Shown here: one piece after another, positions 17,978 to 27,010 of the stretch
Position numbering within the stretch: the stretch's first letter is position 1
Layout of the letters: each line of letters begins with the position of its first letter
DNA from: an uncultured Lachnospiraceae bacterium
Lineage (GTDB): Bacteria; Bacillota; Clostridia; Lachnospirales; Lachnospiraceae
Direction of reading: 5' to 3'
Assembly (NCBI GenBank): GCA_900315735.1
Contig: ONAD01000012.1
Span: 19,150 to 83,149 of the forward strand
DNA: 64,000 bases
Made by a program: the position numbers and the translations under genes
Notes under the pieces: generated by a model
Database searches by the model: none
What the model was told of the DNA's origin: nothing
Seen by the model: only the letters and a program-made list of their open reading frames with translations

Positions 17978-19234
17978 TCACTGCAATCTATTAATCAGCT
18001 TTTTCTTTGAATTAATTATTTCTTTACTACTTTTTACAATCACTGCCACCGCTATAAATAAAATTACCAAATTTCCAAGTAATGTTGACCATGATAATGG
18101 AAACTTTGCATTTTCTATGTCATACTTACCAAGTGATGGAAGAGCTAATGGTACCTGTATTACCATAAAGGACATTAAAACGCCTATATCCAAACAAGAC
18201 AATCTTTTTTCTCCATTTTCGTTTAGAAATAGTATTAAAGGTATTGAAAAAAATAATAGCATATACGTATATGACAATTCAGGAACCCATATAATCAATA
18301 ATACAACCCCAAAGCTTCTTTGCCATTCATGTCTGCAACAAAATATGATTATAAGACAAAAGCAAACCGCACAGACCAATATAACACCTGAATATTTTTC
18401 CAAATCAGTTTTGGTAATATTTTCAATGATTTTTATCAAATTATCTAAAGAATAATTTAATCCTGTTCCTTGATTTCCCTGCGAAATATTGGCGCATCTA
18501 ATTCCATGTAAAAAATCTTTAACACTTTTTATTCCTTCAAAAGCAAAAAACGGCATAATAAAAGTTATAATTCCTAACGCTACCGTAAATACAATTTCTT
18601 TTATTCTACTTTTTTTTATCATAAGCAACCCAAATAAAGCCGGGTAAATTTTTATTGATGCTGCTACTGCCAAACATATGTATGCTACAATCCGCAAATA
18701 TTTTTTTTCAGATTTATATAACGCCACAAAAATCAGTGTTAATGCAAAACTAAGGACAATTATATTTCCTCTTTCTAATGCAAAAATATATGGTCCACTA
18801 ACAATAATGCTGAATGCGAGAAGTTTCTTTCCAATTTCTTCTCCTTTTATCACATACTGCAGTGCTTCATATGTAAGCCAAACAACAAATATGCTGCATA
18901 AAATAAAACCCAATATTGCAGGCATATAATTTCGTAAATAAAAACCATCTGCAGCATCCTGATTAATCGGAATCATATGAAATAAAACTCTCCAAATCAA
19001 AAAGCACATAGCTGGATAATTCGAATTATTATTATAAGGATGATCTGCATCATAAAGATTAGCTAACATATTATAATAATCCATATATGTATTATGACAA
19101 TCACTCACAAAATAATTTGTAAGAATACTACTTCTGAGTAAAACCATTATTCCCCAATACAACAATGTAATTATAATACTCACTATTGCATATATTTGTA
19201 TTTTGTTCCCTGTTTCTGTTTTCTTAATTTTCAT
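17978..19234 (-). CDS. GT-C membrane glycosyltransferase (GT87/DUF2029-like)
   Basis: About 418 residues with some ten helices. DCHNTYMDYYNM in the first extracytoplasmic loop and ADHPYNNNSNYPAMCFLIWRVLFH resemble GT87-type polyprenyl-phosphate sugar transferases. Those enzymes work outside the membrane with a lipid-phosphate sugar donor, and a polyprenyl-sugar synthase-like GT2 is encoded in the same operon at 25068-26048. An ATG at 19234 has a GGAG nine bases upstream; an ATG at 19249 is also open. Both overlap the 3' end of the upstream acyltransferase gene, implying coupled translation. The family assignment is by pattern and moderately sure. Confidence 0.72.
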   Translation of the reverse strand: MKIKKTETGNKIQIYAIVSIIITLLYWGIMVLLRSSILTNYFVSDCHNTYMDYYNMLANLYDADHPYNNNSNYPAMCFLIWRVLFHMIPINQDAADGFYLRNYMPAILGFILCSIFVVWLTYEALQYVIKGEEIGKKLLAFSIIVSGPYIFALERGNIIVLSFALTLIFVALYKSEKKYLRIVAYICLAVAASIKIYPALFGLLMIKKSRIKEIVFTVALGIITFIMPFFAFEGIKSVKDFLHGIRCANISQGNQGTGLNYSLDNLIKIIENITKTDLEKYSGVILVCAVCFCLIIIFCCRHEWQRSFGVVLLIIWVPELSYTYMLLFFSIPLILFLNENGEKRLSCLDIGVLMSFMVIQVPLALPSLGKYDIENAKFPLSWSTLLGNLVILFIAVAVIVKSSKEIINSKKKLINRLQ

Positions 19235-20894
19235 CTTCCAATACTCCATCTAATTTACTTACCAATGCTTTAAAGCATTTTGTCGTTACTATCTGATTCT
19301 CCAACAATATTCTACGGATATAATCAATTACCGCACATACACCGAACACAATTAATACAATAACTACGAACCAAATTGCAAATAATGCTGATTTGAAATG
19401 AATCTGTGTCCGAACCACTTCATTCCAGAACAAATGCCGAAAGAAATTATGATCATGAATCAACAGTACACCAAATGTACTTGCAGAAATAGTATTAATC
19501 ATTTTACTCTGAGGAATGTGTATATTTTTAAATAAGTAAAATAAGGCATAGCCACCTATAATAAAGAAAATTGAGGATTCATCTGCTGTTATACCACGTA
19601 AAAAGTTTGTTGTCTCACTTACATTCCCCGAATAAGCAGCCACATTTATTACATATACATACAGATAAACCAACAATACAACAGCGAAATCAAACCATTT
19701 ATTATCTAATAGTACAACCGGATATCGTTTTAGATTCATTGATAAAACATAGCAGAATATAAATAATACTAATTCCGAAGCTATCGGCTGTGTATATCCA
19801 GTCCATGTGCCCAGTATCTTTGAGAATATCTGTACCATAAATAAAAATAGCAGCAAATATCTAGCCTGTTTCTTGGTACAATTCTTAGTTGCTTTTAATA
19901 CAAACGGATAAATTAATAAAAACAAAAGGTACGATGCTGCAAATCCATGGGAATTTCCTGTCATAACAAAGAAACAACTAATAAATCCTTTCCAACTTAC
20001 GCATCCGCCAAAAAGCCATGTTAGTCCCGTTAAGATTACAGAATAAAATAAGACTTCCAACCAGCATTTCAAAAATCTCTTGGAACTGTTCTTTCCATCT
20101 GCAAGAAAATACATGCTAATTGCAATAAAAGCTATAAAACAGATTTTTCCTACTGGTAGAAAAATCAAGCCAAATGTTTTTGGCAAAGAATCACTCTGAC
20201 CAAGTAATCCTCCATGAACCGCAAAATGATGTGCAACAAGAAAAAGCATACAAACAATACGAAGCAATTCCAAATTAGAGTCTCTGGAAATTCTTCCGTT
20301 ATTGGCAGTTTTATTTTTTCTTTCTGATATGTATAACAAAAGGCTCAAAATAACAGAAAACATAAACACTACACCAAGTTTCAAAAAATACTCTCTGTTC
20401 TTCTGTATAAGATTCCCAGATCTTTCCACCACTTGGATTGTTCCAGCTGGAAATGCAATATTATAGTTTCCATCTTTTGATTGAAAGAGAATTCTTACAT
20501 TACTTAACTGCTTATCATCAAAATAAAAACATGCAGATTTATATCCCTTACGGACTACCTTTTGTTCAATCAGATACTGTTCTTCCATATTAGATGCATC
20601 ATATAAAGAAATTGTTGTATCTTCTTTCAGTCTGCTTTCAAACATTAATTCTACTTCATTGATTGTTCCATCATAGCCCCCATAATACAATGCAGCATCC
20701 TCCCCTGGTACATATTGTTCTCCATCCCAATAGTATGCGTTCAGCACTGTATCTTCAAATTTTTTCACATCAATCTGTTGTTCCGTATAAAAAATCTGAT
20801 TACAAAACATAAATAGCCCGGCTATAAACAATATAATTGTAACCAAAATGAACGAACCGATTTCTCTTTTTCCAGTCTTTATATCTTTGTTCAT
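19224..20894 (-). CDS. Acyltransferase-3 family protein with an extra N-terminal extracytoplasmic domain
   Basis: The 556-residue protein has an anchor helix at about 15-35 and a polar segment of about 140 residues likely outside the membrane. A second helix follows, then an acyltransferase-3 core from about 205 onward (NLELLRIVCMLFLVAHHFAVHGG, with the expected histidines). The ATG at 20894 follows AAGGG by nine bases; an upstream TTG would add only two residues. The core probably O-acylates a glycan. The N-terminal domain is unusual for plain OafA-type proteins and parallels the added domain of the ABC permease in this locus. The substrate is unknown. Confidence 0.78.
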   Translation of the reverse strand: MNKDIKTGKREIGSFILVTIILFIAGLFMFCNQIFYTEQQIDVKKFEDTVLNAYYWDGEQYVPGEDAALYYGGYDGTINEVELMFESRLKEDTTISLYDASNMEEQYLIEQKVVRKGYKSACFYFDDKQLSNVRILFQSKDGNYNIAFPAGTIQVVERSGNLIQKNREYFLKLGVVFMFSVILSLLLYISERKNKTANNGRISRDSNLELLRIVCMLFLVAHHFAVHGGLLGQSDSLPKTFGLIFLPVGKICFIAFIAISMYFLADGKNSSKRFLKCWLEVLFYSVILTGLTWLFGGCVSWKGFISCFFVMTGNSHGFAASYLLFLLIYPFVLKATKNCTKKQARYLLLFLFMVQIFSKILGTWTGYTQPIASELVLFIFCYVLSMNLKRYPVVLLDNKWFDFAVVLLVYLYVYVINVAAYSGNVSETTNFLRGITADESSIFFIIGGYALFYLFKNIHIPQSKMINTISASTFGVLLIHDHNFFRHLFWNEVVRTQIHFKSALFAIWFVVIVLIVFGVCAVIDYIRRILLENQIVTTKCFKALVSKLDGVLEDEN

Positions 20895-20923
20895 CTTCAA
20901 TTTCCCTTTTTCGTCCCGTTGTA

Positions 20924-21493
20924 TTAATCTATATGGTAACAGCTCTTATATGCAGATTCCCACTGATTTCTTTTTTTTAATAACTGACATATTATGTCCC
21001 TGACAGCGCCTTCTCCTCCTTTATACGGAGAAATATAATCAACAATCTGTTTTATCTCTTCAGTAGAATCACTTGGGCATGCCCGGAAACCTGCCAGCTG
21101 CATTGCAGTATAATCATTCAAATCATCGCCTATATAGGCTAGCTCCGACTTCTTAATATTATGTTCTATCAGATATTCTTTGATAAAGCTTACTTTATCA
21201 ACAACCTCCTGAGCCAATAAATCCACCTGAAGTTCCTTCATCCGTCTTTCAGTTGCCTTACACTTTCTTCCAGTTATAACCATAAGAAAGATGCCACTGG
21301 CTTTAGCTGTAAAAAAACCAGCAGCATCTTTCGTATTAAATTTTTTCAATTCATTGCCATTTTCATCATAGTAAATACCACCATCTGTAAGGGTCCCATC
21401 TACATCAATAATCATATACCTGATTTTATTATATTTACTATTTCCTTCTGCCTTTGGGACTTCTTTTGCATCTGTATAAAAAGATGTATACAT
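20924..21493 (-). CDS. KdsC-like HAD phosphatase
   Basis: A 189-residue C0-type HAD phosphatase resembling KdsC/YrbI and the HAD part of CMP-sugar enzymes. The DVDGT nucleophile motif is at 30-34 (IIDVDGTLTDGG), followed by MVITGRKC and, near the C-terminus, YIGDDLNDYTAMQLAG. A GGAG site eight bases upstream supports the start. Relatives remove a phosphate from 3-deoxy-ulosonic acid phosphates or related sugar phosphates. It lies two bases after the AroB-like gene, so it probably dephosphorylates an intermediate of the same pathway. No 3-deoxy-octulosonate synthase is visible here, so calling it KdsC would be wrong. The first 24 residues are an extension. Confidence 0.8.
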   Translation of the reverse strand: MYTSFYTDAKEVPKAEGNSKYNKIRYMIIDVDGTLTDGGIYYDENGNELKKFNTKDAAGFFTAKASGIFLMVITGRKCKATERRMKELQVDLLAQEVVDKVSFIKEYLIEHNIKKSELAYIGDDLNDYTAMQLAGFRACPSDSTEEIKQIVDYISPYKGGEGAVRDIICQLLKKRNQWESAYKSCYHID

Positions 21494-21495
21494 AA

Positions 21496-22557
21496 TTAAT
21501 TCTCCAATTTACCAATAAGATAATTAACTGCAGTTTTTATCTCTTCTACTTTTACATCATGAACTACAACAAGACTCATGTCCGCTTTCATTAATACTGC
21601 TGTCAATGCTGTGCTTGTCTGTTTCTTATCCTTTCGAATTGCAGATATGATTTTGTCCATATCAAAATCAATACTATTTGTATCAATACTAATTATTTTC
21701 CACAATACATTTTCAATTCTTTCAACTGTACTTATTGGTATCCAGTTACGTCCTAATGCCACCCGGTTTGCAACAATGGTACCCATTGCCACTGCTGTTC
21801 CATGTGGTATAAGATAATTGCTTATGGTTTCAAATGCATGACCAAAAGTATGTGCATAATTTAAATGTATACGAATTCCCCTGTCAAACTCATCTTCTTC
21901 AACAAAATCCTTTTTAAACAATAATGAACTTTTCACAAACTCTTCCAGTTTGTATTCATCTCTCTTTAAAAGCTCATCAATATTATCCTCTATATTTTTA
22001 ATGCCTGTTTCACCATACATGACATTAAATTTCACCACTTCTCCTAATCCGCTCTTAAAATCACGTTCAGACAATGTTTTAAAAAACGGTGTACAAATTA
22101 TAATTTTATCCGGTGGATAAAATGTTCCTAATAAATTTTTGAATTTTTTATAATTCAATGAAGTTTTTCCACCAATGCAACTATCACACGCTGCTAGTAA
22201 AGTGGTTGGAATAAATGTCCAATGAATTCCTCTATATAATATATTTGCAACAAATCCTGTTACATCCTGTACAATTCCTCCGCCCAGTGAAATCAGCTTC
22301 GCATTTCTTTTTGCTGGAATATTTGTCATAATTTCACAAATTTTTAACGCGGATTCTATTGTTTTATTTTCCTCTGTAGCTTCAAACACATATAACTGTC
22401 GTTCCGGAATTTTATTAAATAGTTTTTCCTTATACAGTTCAAATACGTTACTATCTATAACGACAAAAGTATTTTCATCCACATTCAATTCTTCTATCAC
22501 CGCAAAATTATTATATAAACTTACTTCATAATCTTTTGAACTCGCCTTAATTATCAT
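21496..22557 (-). CDS. AroB-like sugar phosphate cyclase (3-dehydroquinate synthase superfamily)
   Basis: The 353-residue protein has the superfamily NAD-binding motif SLGGGIVQDVTGFVA, PTTLLAACDSCIGGKTSLN, and conserved metal ligands in GLGEVVKF and NYAHTFGHAFE. Members cyclise phosphorylated keto-sugars: 3-dehydroquinate synthase, 2-deoxy-scyllo-inosose synthase, 2-epi-5-epi-valiolone synthase. The position inside a CDP-sugar operon, between an SDR gene (ATGA-type overlap) and a phosphatase gene, argues for a role in making an unusual sugar or cyclitol rather than in the shikimate pathway. Motif spellings differ from typical AroB (NYAHTFGHA instead of NFGHTIGHA). The fold is very likely; the reaction is open. 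Confidence 0.82.
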   Translation of the reverse strand: MIIKASSKDYEVSLYNNFAVIEELNVDENTFVVIDSNVFELYKEKLFNKIPERQLYVFEATEENKTIESALKICEIMTNIPAKRNAKLISLGGGIVQDVTGFVANILYRGIHWTFIPTTLLAACDSCIGGKTSLNYKKFKNLLGTFYPPDKIIICTPFFKTLSERDFKSGLGEVVKFNVMYGETGIKNIEDNIDELLKRDEYKLEEFVKSSLLFKKDFVEEDEFDRGIRIHLNYAHTFGHAFETISNYLIPHGTAVAMGTIVANRVALGRNWIPISTVERIENVLWKIISIDTNSIDFDMDKIISAIRKDKKQTSTALTAVLMKADMSLVVVHDVKVEEIKTAVNYLIGKLEN

Positions 22558-23219
22558 TTTTCTGCAAATCCTCCATCTACCGTTATCTTCTGTCCTGTCA
22601 GATAAGTATTATTCTCACTTCCCAAGAAATATACAACTTCTGCCATCTCTTTTGGTTCTGCCATTCTTCCAATTGGTATATCTTTACTTATCTCTGCTAT
22701 CTGCTCTTCAGTATTATTTTTATATGTCAGTTCTGTTAATGTAAATCCCGGACACACTGTATTAACCAAAATATTGTATGGAGCTAATTCAACTGCAAGT
22801 GTATTTGTAACACCATGAATTCCATTTTTTGTTGCACTATAGACGCATCTTCCGCTTTTTGATACAGTTGCCCATATAGAACCTATATTCACAATTCTTC
22901 CGTACTGATGCCGTTTCATCTGTTCCGTAAAGCCACGCAGCAACCGTATAGGAGATATAAGATTAATATTCATCATTGCCTGTAATTCTTCATCTGTTAC
23001 CTGCGTAATTTCATTTATCTCGTTTATTCCTGCATTATTTATAATAACATCAAAATATTCATTTTGATGTTTTTCAACAAATGCCTCTACAGACTCTGAA
23101 TTAGACAAATCCATATCTCCTCTTGTCGGTGTAATAACCTGATAACCTTCTGTCTCAAACTTATCTGCAATCGCTTTTCCAATTCCTCTGGATGCTCCTG
23201 TTATCAATACTTTTCTCAT
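22554..23219 (-). CDS. Short-chain dehydrogenase/reductase (FabG-like)
   Basis: A 221-residue classical SDR with TGASRGIG at the N-terminus, NNAGINE, active-site YSATK and the NTVCPGFTLTELT segment. The ATG at 23219 follows GAGGAG by seven bases; upstream in-frame codons lack a site. FabG-type proteins reduce or oxidise keto groups with NAD(P)H. Here the gene follows the TPP enzyme gene and overlaps the AroB-like gene by four bases, so the protein likely reduces a keto-sugar or ketone produced in the same pathway. A fatty-acid role is unlikely from context. Confidence 0.88.
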   Translation of the reverse strand: MRKVLITGASRGIGKAIADKFETEGYQVITPTRGDMDLSNSESVEAFVEKHQNEYFDVIINNAGINEINEITQVTDEELQAMMNINLISPIRLLRGFTEQMKRHQYGRIVNIGSIWATVSKSGRCVYSATKNGIHGVTNTLAVELAPYNILVNTVCPGFTLTELTYKNNTEEQIAEISKDIPIGRMAEPKEMAEVVYFLGSENNTYLTGQKITVDGGFAEK

Positions 23220-23256
23220 TGTCATACTCCTCGTATTCTCTTTAATGATGCGTGTT

Positions 23257-25065
23257 CTATTCACTCCACATTGGAATAATCATTACTTTTTCAAGTTCCT
23301 CTCTCGGAAGAAATGGTGCTAAATCCTCCAACGGTGGACTGACTAATGTTCCATCTTCCAGTTTTCTGGTTGCACTTTTTGGTTCAAACTTCTGATTAAT
23401 GTCTACAAATATTTCACACATTGCATAGCCATGCATATTCAACATTTTATCAACTGCATCCGGAATCTCTTCATTGGATTTTGCAGCCATATATGGGATT
23501 CCATATGCCTCTGCAATTTTCTTCATTTCAGGGAAGCTTAAATCTCCACTTTCCGGTCCTACACCTACCTTGGTATATTCCGGAAAAAGGTTTCCTTCCG
23601 TTTGTCTCATTGAGTGGTAACCCTGATTATTTACAACAAATATCTTTATCGGAAGCTTATGGAATACAATTGTCTGTAATTCCTGTAAGTTCATCTGAAT
23701 GCTTCCATCTCCTGTTAAGCAAACTGTATCTTTTTTACCTATTGCAAAGCAACACCCAATTGCCGCTGGCAAATCATACCCCATACTGGCTGCTCCACTA
23801 TTGCAGATAACTCTTGTATGCTCTTTTATATATAACGCATGCATACATGCTTCCACTGTTCCATTTCCAAGTACAATATACTGGTCTTCCTTTGCGTGGC
23901 GGCTAATCTCATTTAAAAAGCAATATGCATTTGCAAGTCCCTCTTTACTGTAATGTTTTTTTTGGACAACCGGATAATTTTGCTTCCATTCCTGACATAT
24001 AGATAGCCATCCACTATGGCGTTCTAACGGTTTCTGCAATGCTCTGTCGAGTTTTTCCAAAAAATCTTTTGCATCCGCCTGAATAGGCATTTCAACATGT
24101 ATACTAGGCTTAATCAATTCATATTTATCAATATCAACCATAATGACATAGGCCTCTCTCGCCCAGTTCTTCACATTATAGCCGACCTGTCTGCAGCTCA
24201 ACCGGCAGCCAACAGACAATACCAAATCAGCATTCTGAATTGCCCAGTTTCCTGCCCGGTCGCCTAATAATCCAGGCATTCCAACAAACAAGTCATTATC
24301 ATGTGGCATCAAATCACAGGCATCAAATGCAACTGCCACTGGTATTCCCAGTTTTTCTGCTACTTTTCTCATAAGCTGCAATGTATTCGTTGAGTGAATT
24401 GCACTTCCAACATTCAACACTGGTCGTTTTGCCTTCTTAACTTTGTCAATAACTGTTGCAATAGTTTTTTCATCCACTACCGGAATCTGTTCTTTAATCT
24501 CATTTTCATCAAATTCCACAAATTCTTCAGGATCTATATACCCTCCCTGAACATCAAGTGGAACATCAAGCCAAACTGGACCAGGTCTACCATGTTTTGC
24601 CAGATACAAAGCCTTTTGAAGATGGTATTTTACCATTTTAGGATCTATAATCATCTCCGCATACTTTGTCATATGTGCAACCAATGGTGTTATATCGTAT
24701 TCCTGATCTCCCATCGCTCTTACAGGAATTCCGGCAGCACGTGCCGTTGTTGCATACCGCACCTGCCCACTAATAATAATCATCGGAATGCTATCCAACC
24801 ATGCCCCCAATACACCTGTTAATGTATTGGTTCCTCCCGGTCCTGTCGTACAGCAAACCATTGGGAGTTCATTTGTTGCCCTAAAGTAACTTTCAGCTGC
24901 TATTGCTGCACTCTGCTCATGCTGAACAAATATATTGTTAAGTCCTTCCTGATGTCCAAATGCAACATTCATATGCATTGCTCCACCACCTGGAACCGTA
25001 AAATTATATTTAATTCCCTGGTCTACCAAATACTGTGCCATCCAGTCTGCGATTTTTACTTTCAT
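23257..25065 (-). CDS. Acetolactate-synthase-like thiamine pyrophosphate enzyme
   Basis: The 602-residue protein has all three domains of the AHAS/pyruvate oxidase family. The catalytic glutamate is E50 in FVQHEQSAAIAAESY. TTGPGGTNTLTGVLGAW follows, and the TPP/Mg motif GDGSIQMN ends in VVNNQGY. GGAGG lies nine bases before the start. AHAS relatives transfer a two-carbon unit from pyruvate to a keto acceptor. YerE of Yersinia is such an enzyme acting on a CDP-linked keto-sugar to make the branched sugar yersiniose. Because rfbF and rfbG open this operon, a YerE-like reaction is a reasonable inference. True branched-chain amino acid synthesis is unlikely, with no ilvN, ilvC or ilvD nearby. Confidence 0.87.
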   Translation of the reverse strand: MKVKIADWMAQYLVDQGIKYNFTVPGGGAMHMNVAFGHQEGLNNIFVQHEQSAAIAAESYFRATNELPMVCCTTGPGGTNTLTGVLGAWLDSIPMIIISGQVRYATTARAAGIPVRAMGDQEYDITPLVAHMTKYAEMIIDPKMVKYHLQKALYLAKHGRPGPVWLDVPLDVQGGYIDPEEFVEFDENEIKEQIPVVDEKTIATVIDKVKKAKRPVLNVGSAIHSTNTLQLMRKVAEKLGIPVAVAFDACDLMPHDNDLFVGMPGLLGDRAGNWAIQNADLVLSVGCRLSCRQVGYNVKNWAREAYVIMVDIDKYELIKPSIHVEMPIQADAKDFLEKLDRALQKPLERHSGWLSICQEWKQNYPVVQKKHYSKEGLANAYCFLNEISRHAKEDQYIVLGNGTVEACMHALYIKEHTRVICNSGAASMGYDLPAAIGCCFAIGKKDTVCLTGDGSIQMNLQELQTIVFHKLPIKIFVVNNQGYHSMRQTEGNLFPEYTKVGVGPESGDLSFPEMKKIAEAYGIPYMAAKSNEEIPDAVDKMLNMHGYAMCEIFVDINQKFEPKSATRKLEDGTLVSPPLEDLAPFLPREELEKVMIIPMWSE

Positions 25066-25067
25066 TT

Positions 25068-26048
25068 CTAATGTCCTCCATTGCTATCCATTATCTCTTT
25101 TTTTAATTCACTTTCTTCTTCAAAGTTAATTCTTTCTTCTTCTACAACCATAGGACGTTTTGTCACCTTCGTTAATATTGCTCCGATATATTCACCTATA
25201 ATACCTATACATGCTAACTGCACTGACCCTATCAGAAAAATACCTATCAGCATTGGTGCTGTTCCCATTTCAAAATCATACCAATGCACAAGTTTAAATA
25301 TCAAATATACTATTGCCATACAAAAGCTGATTACTGATGTTATAATTCCAACCATCGTTACAATCCGTAATGGTTTCTTTGACATATGTGTTAAACCAGT
25401 CATTGCAAAATCAAAATATTTATTGAAATTATAACTCGACGTTCCACTCGTTCTCTCTTGCTGTGTATACTCAACTAAGCACCATTTATAACCCAATTGG
25501 GTTACAAGTCCCCTAATATAAGGGTCCGGGTCATTCATCCACTTTATAGTCTGTATTACTTCTTTATCAAACAATCCATATCCTGTAACATTAGTCAGAT
25601 GCTCTGCTTCCGACAAATTCCGCATTATCTTATAGTATAATTTTCTAATTTGGAACATAACAGGGTTCTCTTTACTTTTTGTTTTCTGTCCTAAAACAAC
25701 TTTATATCCCTGTTCCCACTTTTCCAAAAAGGCGGGTATCATTTCTGGCGGATCCTGCAAATCACATACAATGCAAATCACAGCGTCTCCTGTACCCTGA
25801 AGCATTCCATAACTCCCCGAACGATTTGGTCCAAAATTTTGTGCATTAAAAATAACCTTCACATTCTTATCAGCATCTGCCAGTTCACGCAAAATTACTC
25901 TTGTATTATCTGTCGAATAATTATCTATAAAAATATGTTCATATGTATACTGAGGTAATTTTTCAAATTGTTTTTTTACCGCTTCGTATATATTTCTTAC
26001 ATTTCCTTCTTCATTATAACATGGCGTCATTATTGAAATATGCTTCAT
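25068..26048 (-). CDS. GT2 polyprenyl-phosphate sugar synthase (GtrB/DPM1-like)
   Basis: The first 220 residues form a GT2 domain (ISIMTPCYNEEGNV, IDNYSTDNT, VCDLQDPPEMI). Two helices at about 235-300 and a cytoplasmic tail follow, as in GtrB, ArnC and Dpm1-like proteins. Those enzymes load a sugar from a nucleotide donor onto undecaprenyl phosphate. The product would serve a GT-C transferase, and one is encoded downstream in this operon. The start overlaps the epimerase stop by four bases. The sugar is probably the one built by the surrounding genes, but this is inferred. Confidence 0.86.
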   Translation of the reverse strand: MKHISIMTPCYNEEGNVRNIYEAVKKQFEKLPQYTYEHIFIDNYSTDNTRVILRELADADKNVKVIFNAQNFGPNRSGSYGMLQGTGDAVICIVCDLQDPPEMIPAFLEKWEQGYKVVLGQKTKSKENPVMFQIRKLYYKIMRNLSEAEHLTNVTGYGLFDKEVIQTIKWMNDPDPYIRGLVTQLGYKWCLVEYTQQERTSGTSSYNFNKYFDFAMTGLTHMSKKPLRIVTMVGIITSVISFCMAIVYLIFKLVHWYDFEMGTAPMLIGIFLIGSVQLACIGIIGEYIGAILTKVTKRPMVVEEERINFEEESELKKEIMDSNGGH

Positions 26049-26968
26049 TCTTTTGTGACTCCTCTATACCACTCTATGGTTTTTCTAACTCCATCTTTAA
26101 AATCCACGCTTGGTTCAAATCCAGTGTCATCCACTAATTCCTGTATATCTGCAGTCAGGTTCATGACCTGATTTGGATAATACTCTTTTTCACCCAACCC
26201 AATTTCAAGTTCTGGATTAATCACATCTCGAATATCCTTTATATATTCCTTTAAATATCTGCTTTTTCCAGATCCAATTGTATATGCCTTTCCATGTTTT
26301 CCATACTTTCCAATAAGATAAAATGCTTTCGAGCAATCACCGCCATATACATAATCCCAAATCTGGTCTCCTTTTGTAAACGACATCCGCTCCCCCTTCA
26401 GCATTCCAATAATACTTGACATAACCATTGTATAACTATTATCTCCCGGTCCATAAGTACTAACAATGCGTCCCCAGGACTGTCTCATTCCATACTTTGC
26501 ACATAATATTGCACTCAATTTTCCAGCTGTGTATTTTGCTATTCCATAACCTGTAATAGGATTCTTTGGTATTTTATCAGACAAGGTTCCCTCAACAAAT
26601 CCGAATTCAGCCTGAGAACCTGCGCCCACAAAAACGTTGCATTTTAATGCATGAGCTGCGTCCACTGCTTTTAATGTATTTTCCACATTTTTTTCCTGAA
26701 GGATTGCATCATCTCTACTATCCCCATATGTCCCATCCCACGCAAAATGATAAAACGTATCATACTCTGTCGCAAGTAGTTCCGGCAGCTTATATAATTC
26801 ATTAATATCACACTCTACCACATCTAAATTTACATTTTGTGGTAAATTACCTCTTTTTTTAGAATTTGGTCTGCAAACAGCAGTTACATGTAAATCATCC
26901 TTTAGCATCTGTTTTATCATTGAAGATCCTATCATTCCGGTGGCTCCGGTCACTATTATATTTTTCAT
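26045..26968 (-). CDS. NAD-dependent nucleotide-sugar epimerase/dehydratase or reductase
   Basis: A 307-residue extended SDR with the glycine motif VTGATGMIGSS at the N-terminus, YGIAKY as the active-site YxxxK, and GRIVSTYGPGDNSYTMV in the substrate region. It should act in the cytoplasm on a nucleotide sugar, most simply on CDP-4-keto-6-deoxyglucose made by rfbF and rfbG or on a later intermediate. It lies between the aldolase gene (42-base gap) and the GT2 gene (four-base overlap). Whether it reduces, epimerises or dehydrates cannot be read from motifs. Confidence 0.85.
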   Translation of the reverse strand: MKNIIVTGATGMIGSSMIKQMLKDDLHVTAVCRPNSKKRGNLPQNVNLDVVECDINELYKLPELLATEYDTFYHFAWDGTYGDSRDDAILQEKNVENTLKAVDAAHALKCNVFVGAGSQAEFGFVEGTLSDKIPKNPITGYGIAKYTAGKLSAILCAKYGMRQSWGRIVSTYGPGDNSYTMVMSSIIGMLKGERMSFTKGDQIWDYVYGGDCSKAFYLIGKYGKHGKAYTIGSGKSRYLKEYIKDIRDVINPELEIGLGEKEYYPNQVMNLTADIQELVDDTGFEPSVDFKDGVRKTIEWYRGVTKE

Positions 26969-27010
26969 TACTCTTCCTTTCTTATTTTCAATTAGTCAAT
27001 CCCAATTCTA

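Noticed and set aside
20924..21493. KdsC of Kdo synthesis
   Set aside because: No kdsA, kdsB or kdsD is visible, and Gram-positive cells normally lack Kdo.
21496..22557. Shikimate-pathway aroB
   Set aside because: Context and diverged motifs favour a sugar phosphate cyclase of the surface locus; the reaction itself is not decided.
23257..25065. True acetolactate synthase (ilvB)
   Set aside because: There is no small subunit or other branched-chain amino acid gene, and the gene is embedded in a CDP-sugar operon.
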